Shown: positions 59,534 to 64,000 of the stretch, in pieces
Numbering within the stretch: the stretch's first letter is position 1
How the letters are laid out: every line of letters starts with the position of its first letter
NCBI RefSeq assembly: GCF_042685265.1
Contig: NZ_JBHUMX010000035.1
DNA: 64,000 nucleotides
Strand: one strand, 5' to 3'
Source: Oceanobacillus_B kapialis
GTDB taxonomy: Bacteria > Bacillota > Bacilli > Bacillales > Amphibacillaceae
The notes under the pieces: model-generated
Told to the model about the DNA's origin: nothing
The model's database searches: none
What the model saw: only the letters and a program-made list of their open reading frames with translations
Translations under genes and position numbers: made by a program

Positions 59534-61558
59534 ATGAAAAAGCTAACAGTAGCCGCAGCTGCTATCTTCATGATAGGGTTAGCTGGCTGTTCAAATGACG
59601 AAACAACACCAAATGAACGATTTGATACGTATGTAAACCATTGGAGTGAGCAGGAATTTTCCGAAGCCTATGACATGGTAACAACCGAGTCTGCAGAAGC
59701 TTATCCAACGGAAGAATACGTGGATCGCTATACTAAACTATACGAAGATCTTGGGATTTCTGACTTATCTATCTCCTTTACGGAATTAGGCGAAGAGGAG
59801 TTGGAAACAGCCATGGAGGAAGGGACAGCTACCATCCCATTTGAAGTAGAAATGGAGAGTATTGCAGGACCTATAGATTTCAGCTATGAAGCAACCCTTG
59901 TTCAACAGGGAGAAGAAGATGAAAAAAACTGGTATGTTCAGTGGGATCCCGGCTTTATTTTCCCAGAACTGAAAGATGGCGGGGAAATTAGTATTCAGAC
60001 AGAAACCCCTACACGCGGGGAAATCCTTGATCGAAATCAAATGCCCCTTGCAATTAATGACACAATTAATGAAATTGGCGTAATTCCAGGAAAGCTTGGC
60101 AGTAACCCAGAAAAGAGTAAACAAGAGCTTGCCGATCTTCTTGGTCTTTCCGTAGAGTCCATAAACGAGTCCCTAAATGCATCATGGGTAGAGCCTGATC
60201 TATTTGTTCCACTTAAGAATGTTCCTTCATCAGAGGAAGAACTTCTTTCTCAATTATGGGAAATTAACGGAGTAGCCGGAAGAGAAGTTACCGGAAGAGT
60301 ATACCCAGCTGGTGAAGCAGCAGGTCAATTAGTAGGCTATATTGGGGATATTACCGCTGAAGAGTTAGAGGAACAAGAACCAGGTGTGTATACCGCTAAT
60401 GATGTTATTGGCAAAAGAGGTCTAGAAAGTCTTTATGAAGAACAACTTCGCGGAAAAAAAGGAACACGAATTGAAGTCGTAAAAGAAAATCAAGAGCCTG
60501 TAGTACTTGCAGAAACTCCTGTGCAAAATGGGGAGAATATTACAGTAACGATTGACGTCAATGTCCAAGAAAGCATCTTTAATTCCTTTGAAGAAGATGC
60601 GGGAACTGCTTCTGCTATAAACCCTAAAACCGGGGAAACCATTGCACTTGTGAGCAGCCCGTCATTTGACCCGAACCAAATTCTTTATGGTACGGATCCA
60701 AACCTGTGGGAGGATTTACAATCGAATGAACAGCAACCATTACTGAATCGTTTCTCAGCAACCTTTGCACCAGGGTCAGCCTTAAAACCGATCACATCTG
60801 CAATTGGCTTGAAAAATGGCAGCATTGACCCAAATGGAGGGTTGGAAATCGACGGCTTAACATGGAGCAATGGCCAAGGATGGGGAGAATATGCGGTTAC
60901 CCGCGTATCAGAATCCAATGGCCCTGTCGATTTACAAGATGCCCTAGTCCGTTCTGACAATATTTACTTTGCGATGCAGGCTGTAGATATGGGAAGTGAA
61001 GCATACGTGAAAGGGCTAAAAGAATTTGGATTCGGGGAAGACCTACCTTATCCTTATCCATTCACAGCATCAAGTATTTCTTCTGATGGAAAGCTGGATG
61101 ATGAAGTACTGCTAGCCAATTCAAGCTATGGCCAAGGAGAACTGGAAATGAGCTCTTTACATCTTGCAACAGCCTATACTACCTTCCTAAATGAGGGAAA
61201 TATGTTGAAACCAACCTTACTTACTTCAGAAGAAACGGGACAGGTTTGGAAAGAAAATCTACTTAATAGCGAACAAGCCGATTTGATGAAAGACTTGTTA
61301 CGTGATGTTGCAGAGTCAGGAACGCCATCCCGGTATACTGCTGATTCAGAAGTGGAGCTTTCCGGTAAGACAGGTACAGCAGAGCTAAAACTGACAGCAG
61401 AGGGTTCAGGAGAGGAAAATGGCTGGTTTGTTGGCTATCCAACTCAAGAAAGTGAACAAGACTTGTTAATCGCAATGATGGTACAAAACGTAAAAGAAAA
61501 AGGCGGAAGTGTTTATACCACGGAAAAAGTAGTGAATGTGTTTAATGAGTTGAAGTAA
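59534..61558 (+). CDS. pbpC: Penicillin-binding protein 3 (PbpC/MecA-like class B transpeptidase)
   Basis: 674-aa lipoprotein transpeptidase. Lipobox LAGC near residue 19, NTF2-like MecA_N domain (to about residue 140), PBP dimerisation domain (TPTRGEILDRNQMPLAIN), and transpeptidase domain with Ser415 in GSALK, SDN at 474 and KTGTAE at 612. This matches B. subtilis PbpC and the low-affinity PBP2a group; intrinsic beta-lactam tolerance is possible but unproven. The ATG at 59534 has GGAGG 8 nt upstream; the in-frame TTG at 59519 overlaps this site. Confidence 0.93.
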   Translation: MKKLTVAAAAIFMIGLAGCSNDETTPNERFDTYVNHWSEQEFSEAYDMVTTESAEAYPTEEYVDRYTKLYEDLGISDLSISFTELGEEELETAMEEGTATIPFEVEMESIAGPIDFSYEATLVQQGEEDEKNWYVQWDPGFIFPELKDGGEISIQTETPTRGEILDRNQMPLAINDTINEIGVIPGKLGSNPEKSKQELADLLGLSVESINESLNASWVEPDLFVPLKNVPSSEEELLSQLWEINGVAGREVTGRVYPAGEAAGQLVGYIGDITAEELEEQEPGVYTANDVIGKRGLESLYEEQLRGKKGTRIEVVKENQEPVVLAETPVQNGENITVTIDVNVQESIFNSFEEDAGTASAINPKTGETIALVSSPSFDPNQILYGTDPNLWEDLQSNEQQPLLNRFSATFAPGSALKPITSAIGLKNGSIDPNGGLEIDGLTWSNGQGWGEYAVTRVSESNGPVDLQDALVRSDNIYFAMQAVDMGSEAYVKGLKEFGFGEDLPYPYPFTASSISSDGKLDDEVLLANSSYGQGELEMSSLHLATAYTTFLNEGNMLKPTLLTSEETGQVWKENLLNSEQADLMKDLLRDVAESGTPSRYTADSEVELSGKTGTAELKLTAEGSGEENGWFVGYPTQESEQDLLIAMMVQNVKEKGGSVYTTEKVVNVFNELK

Positions 61559-61563
61559 ACACT

Positions 61564-61606
61564 AAAAGAGCTGAACGGACTTTTAATCTCCGTTCAGCTC
61601 TTTTTA
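61564..61606. terminator. Bidirectional terminator between pbpC and the aldehyde dehydrogenase gene
   Basis: 16-bp stem AAAAGAGCTGAACGGA/TCCGTTCAGCTCTTTT with T runs on both strands between convergent genes. Confidence 0.93.
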
Positions 61607-61622
61607 TATCCTTCTAACTTAT

Positions 61623-63065
61623 TTATTGCTTATACTGCATATAAACTACCTGTGTTACAAGGAAATCTTCTACACCGTGCTTGCCGTCGGTTCCGCCAAG
61701 TCCGGATTTACGCATACCTGCATGGTAGCCTTGCACGGCTTCAAAGTTCTCTCTATTTACATACGTTTCACCGAATTTCAAGTGGTTTACGACATGCATT
61801 GCTTCATGTACATTATCGGTATAAACAGAAGAAGAGAGACCATATTCTGTATCATTTCCCATTTGAATAGCATCATCTAGCTCATTATAGGTAACAATTG
61901 GTACAACGGGTCCAAAAATCTCTTCTTTAATTATCTCGGAATCATGTTTCACATTTTTTAAAATTGTTGGCTGGAGGAAGAAACCTTTCTCTTTTTTTAC
62001 CCGTTCGCCACCTGTCACAACTTCTGCACCTTCTTTTATGGCTGTTTGCATCATTTCTTCTACAGATTCTAATCTTTCTTTACTAACAAGTGGACCCATT
62101 CCAGCTTGTTTATTTTCTCGAGGATTGTCTACTTTAATAGATTCAAAAGACTCTTTAAGTTTTTGAGTGAACGCTTCTGCTACATCTTCCTGTACATAAA
62201 TTCGTTCCGCATTCGTACAGGCTTGCCCATTATTCGCCAATCTTGAAGTGGTGATATGCTCCACTGCTAAGTCTAGATCAGCGTTTTTTGTAACGATAGC
62301 AGGTGCTTTGCCACCAAGCTCCAAATTAACCTTGGTGATGCTTTGGGCAGCTGCTTCCATTACCTTCGTACCTGCATTGACACTACCTGTCATGGATACC
62401 ATCGCTACATCAGGGTGGGATGCCAAGGCATTTCCTAGTGTAGAACCTTTACCAGTAATAAGGTTGTAAACACCTGCTGGAATATCTTCCATTTCATCGA
62501 TTAGCTTTGTAAACTCCACTGCTGTATTAGGGGTTTTTTGACTTGGTTTCAGAACGATCGTACAGCCAGTGACAAGAGCTGTCGCAACCTTCCTTGCTAA
62601 AATAAACATTGGAAAGTTCCATGGGACAATCCCGCCAATTACGCCAATTGGCTTTTTGTATAAGAAGATATTTTCATTTGGTCTGTCACTCGGAATAATA
62701 TCTCCTTCAATTCTGCGGGCCCAGCCTGACATGTATTTAAAGTAATCGATCGCCATATCAATTTCGCCGTTAGCCAAGTCATAGTCTTTCCCTTGTTCTT
62801 CTTGTAAGAGATCAACAAACTTACTTTTATTTTCTTCTATTTTTTCACCTAGTTTACGTACGATTTCTCCACGTTCAATAGCTGGTGTATGTTCCCAGCC
62901 ATACTGGGCATCGGAAGCGGCTTTTACTGCCTTATTTACATCTTCTTCTGTTCCGCTTGCTATTTTAGAAATAACCTCTTCTGTTGCAGGGTTTAGAACA
63001 TCAATTGTTTCGGTTGCAGTTGATTCTACGTATTTCCCATTAATATACATAGGATGGGTTTGCAC
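61623..63065 (-). CDS. AldA-like aldehyde dehydrogenase
   Basis: 480-aa NAD(P)-dependent aldehyde dehydrogenase, with long stretches resembling E. coli lactaldehyde/glycolaldehyde dehydrogenase AldA (start HPMYINGKYV; VPWNFPMFILARK; end KHGVEDFLVTQVVYMQ). Catalytic Cys283 in NNGQACTNAE and general base Glu249 in VNLELGGKAP are intact. The true substrate is unknown. GTG start at 63065 with AGGAGG 7 nt upstream. Confidence 0.88.
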   Translation of the reverse strand: MQTHPMYINGKYVESTATETIDVLNPATEEVISKIASGTEEDVNKAVKAASDAQYGWEHTPAIERGEIVRKLGEKIEENKSKFVDLLQEEQGKDYDLANGEIDMAIDYFKYMSGWARRIEGDIIPSDRPNENIFLYKKPIGVIGGIVPWNFPMFILARKVATALVTGCTIVLKPSQKTPNTAVEFTKLIDEMEDIPAGVYNLITGKGSTLGNALASHPDVAMVSMTGSVNAGTKVMEAAAQSITKVNLELGGKAPAIVTKNADLDLAVEHITTSRLANNGQACTNAERIYVQEDVAEAFTQKLKESFESIKVDNPRENKQAGMGPLVSKERLESVEEMMQTAIKEGAEVVTGGERVKKEKGFFLQPTILKNVKHDSEIIKEEIFGPVVPIVTYNELDDAIQMGNDTEYGLSSSVYTDNVHEAMHVVNHLKFGETYVNRENFEAVQGYHAGMRKSGLGGTDGKHGVEDFLVTQVVYMQYKQ

Positions 63066-63145
63066 AATTATGCCTCCTTCATGGTATTCTACTTTTCTCT
63101 TCCACCACTAGGAGCCTATAAAACATCTATGTAACCTTTAACAAC

Positions 63146-63583
63146 TTATAACATTTTAAGCAAAGAATAAAATGTCTCCTCATCCCGCTCATCCAGGGCT
63201 TTATCGATAGATCTTCTAATATTGTCCATTTCCAGCTGGGCTATCAGAATATCAATCTCTTCGTACCCATGATGATGAATATATTTATTAGCAGAGTAAG
63301 GTTCAATAAAAACTTGTAAATGGATTAATAAATCACTACTGAATAAAAGTTCATACATGGAAATTCGTTTTACTTCTTTTCCATGTTGAAAAACAAAAAT
63401 GGCATCCTTATTTTCAACTTCCCCGGTTTCACGATTCACATGGATGGCTGTAGCTTCCGCCGGCAAATAGTGGTACTCTACTCCATTCAGCATGACAACC
63501 AGTCCACCAACGGCCAACTTAATATAAATGGTATCCGTACTTAATCCGATACGAACAGGCAAAAAAGACTTAATGATGACCAT
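63146..63583 (-). CDS. IDEAL-domain protein, unknown function
   Basis: 145-aa protein with a C-terminal IDEAL-type domain (RRSIDKALDERDEETFYSLL). The N-terminal 100 residues are a beta-rich domain that I do not recognise, with VRIGLSTDTIYIKLAVGGLV and VEYHYLPAEAT. IDEAL domains occur in small Bacillaceae regulators such as YpiB. AAGGGAAG precedes the ATG. Perfect TATAAT 55-60 bp upstream and a strong SinR-operator-like sequence beside it. Confidence 0.75.
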   Translation of the reverse strand: MVIIKSFLPVRIGLSTDTIYIKLAVGGLVVMLNGVEYHYLPAEATAIHVNRETGEVENKDAIFVFQHGKEVKRISMYELLFSSDLLIHLQVFIEPYSANKYIHHHGYEEIDILIAQLEMDNIRRSIDKALDERDEETFYSLLKML

Positions 63584-63610
63584 AGCTTCCCTTCACACCC
63601 TATCACTCTA

Positions 63611-63630
63611 TTGTTCATTAAAAAGAACGT
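63611..63630. promoter_or_regulatory. SinR-operator-like sequence upstream of the IDEAL gene
   Basis: TTGTTCATTAAAAAGAACGT aligns with the SinR operator reported upstream of B. subtilis yqxM/tapA (TTGTTCTNTAAAGAGAACTT), differing at three defined positions. It covers the predicted start site. Confidence 0.55.
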
Positions 63631-63637
63631 TTTTTCT

Positions 63638-63643
63638 ATTATA
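63638..63643 (-). promoter_or_regulatory. -10 of the IDEAL gene promoter
   Basis: TATAAT on the minus strand with a weak TTTAGT 17 bp upstream. Confidence 0.45.
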
Positions 63644-63694
63644 ATCCATATCTCCTAGTTACTAAAGCCTATTTTGTATATTTTTTGTAATAAA

Positions 63695-63849
63695 GTGAAA
63701 TTTCATTTGGCCGGGGTTTCCCTTCCTCCCCACCAAATGTTAGTTGAATGAATCGGACCGTTTCTGACAGTTGATCCCCCACTTAGAATGCTTGATTTCA
63801 TCCCACTTTCTTGAAATGGGAGTCTTACTGCCAGTTAAGGTGGGATAAA
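63695..63849 (+). repeat. Dispersed intergenic palindromic repeat, copy E (long form)
   Basis: Begins GTGAAATTTCATTTGG, has CATTTGG and CCAAATG arms, CCAAATGTTAGTTGA, then TTTCTGACAGTTGATCCCCC, an extra hairpin (CCCACTTTCTTGAAATGGGA) and CTTACTGCCAGTTAAGGTGG. The left core arm is mutated (CTGACAGT), so the core stem is weaker. Confidence 0.88.
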
Positions 63850-63922
63850 TAACAACTTTCTATTGACTCGTAACGATTAAATTGAGTCATGAACGAATAA
63901 GGGGATTACAGAGTTATTTTTA

Positions 63923-63984
63923 TTTAAAAATAGCCGAACATACCCAGGTCTTTTAAAAAACTGGATAAGTCCGGCTATTTTTTA
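63923..63984. terminator. Terminator near the window end
   Basis: AAAAATAGCCG/CGGCTATTTTT outer stem with CCAGG/CTGG inside and T runs on both strands. Probably terminates a minus-strand gene beyond the window. Confidence 0.7.
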
Positions 63985-64000
63985 ATCAGTACGCTTCTTA

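Larger units (their letters stand above)
63584..64000. other. Intergenic region to the window end
   Basis: 417 bp with the IDEAL gene promoter, a SinR-like operator, repeat copy E and a terminator at 63923-63984. No gene seen. Confidence 0.7.

Overview
The window is about 64 kb of a low-GC Bacillaceae chromosome. It follows the Bacillus subtilis gene order from whiA through secA and the flagellar/com/deg genes to the sinIR/tasA biofilm locus. Bacillithiol genes (bshB2, yojF), HprK/GlpP-type carbon control and acidic secreted proteins suggest the halotolerant Oceanobacillus/Virgibacillus/Lentibacillus branch, but the genus cannot be fixed from sequence alone. Almost every gene is on the minus strand; the exceptions are ykoQ, yvyE, the sortase gene and pbpC. 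No rRNA, tRNA, prophage, insertion sequence or CRISPR array was seen.

Layout. 0-6 kb: yvcI-rapZ-yvcK-whiA operon, trxB and a TPR protein. 6-11 kb: glycerol genes glpP, glpFK and glpD, with leader terminators of the GlpP-antitermination type. 11-16 kb: hprK-lgt-yvoD-ppaX-yvoF-glpP and yvlCD, followed by a 21-bp minisatellite. 16-22 kb: bacillithiol genes and SOS-type uvrBA with a LexA box. 22-25 kb: a ykoN/ykoQ/ykoP cluster. 25-36 kb: minJ, ctpB, an M23 hydrolase, ftsEX, cccB, frameshifted prfB and secA. 36-45 kb: hpf and the late flagellar operon, lacking the flagellin gene. 45-51 kb: comFA/comFC, degV, degSU and yvyE. 51-54 kb: nagAB, a 53-aa gene and vanZ. 54-59 kb: the biofilm region. 59-64 kb: pbpC, an AldA-like dehydrogenase and an IDEAL-domain protein.

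The most interesting part is 54.5-59.3 kb. The minus-strand series tasA - tapA - sipW - (TasA-like protein ending in an LPDTA sorting signal) - sinI - sinR faces a class D sortase gene across a shared regulatory region. The sinI leader carries an apparent c-di-GMP-I (GEMM) riboswitch, with a Spo0A box further upstream. The tasA and sortase promoters carry matching ATAACGAAC motifs just downstream of their -10 elements, and SinR-like half sites lie between them. Taken together this looks like a matrix fibre system with a covalently wall-anchored component, whose antirepressor senses c-di-GMP directly.

A second pattern is a family of intergenic palindromic repeats: three full or long copies, one core-only copy and one degenerate copy. 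Two or three small genes below usual length cut-offs were also found (sinI, a 51-aa and a 53-aa gene). Spo0A-box-like motifs lie upstream of all three.
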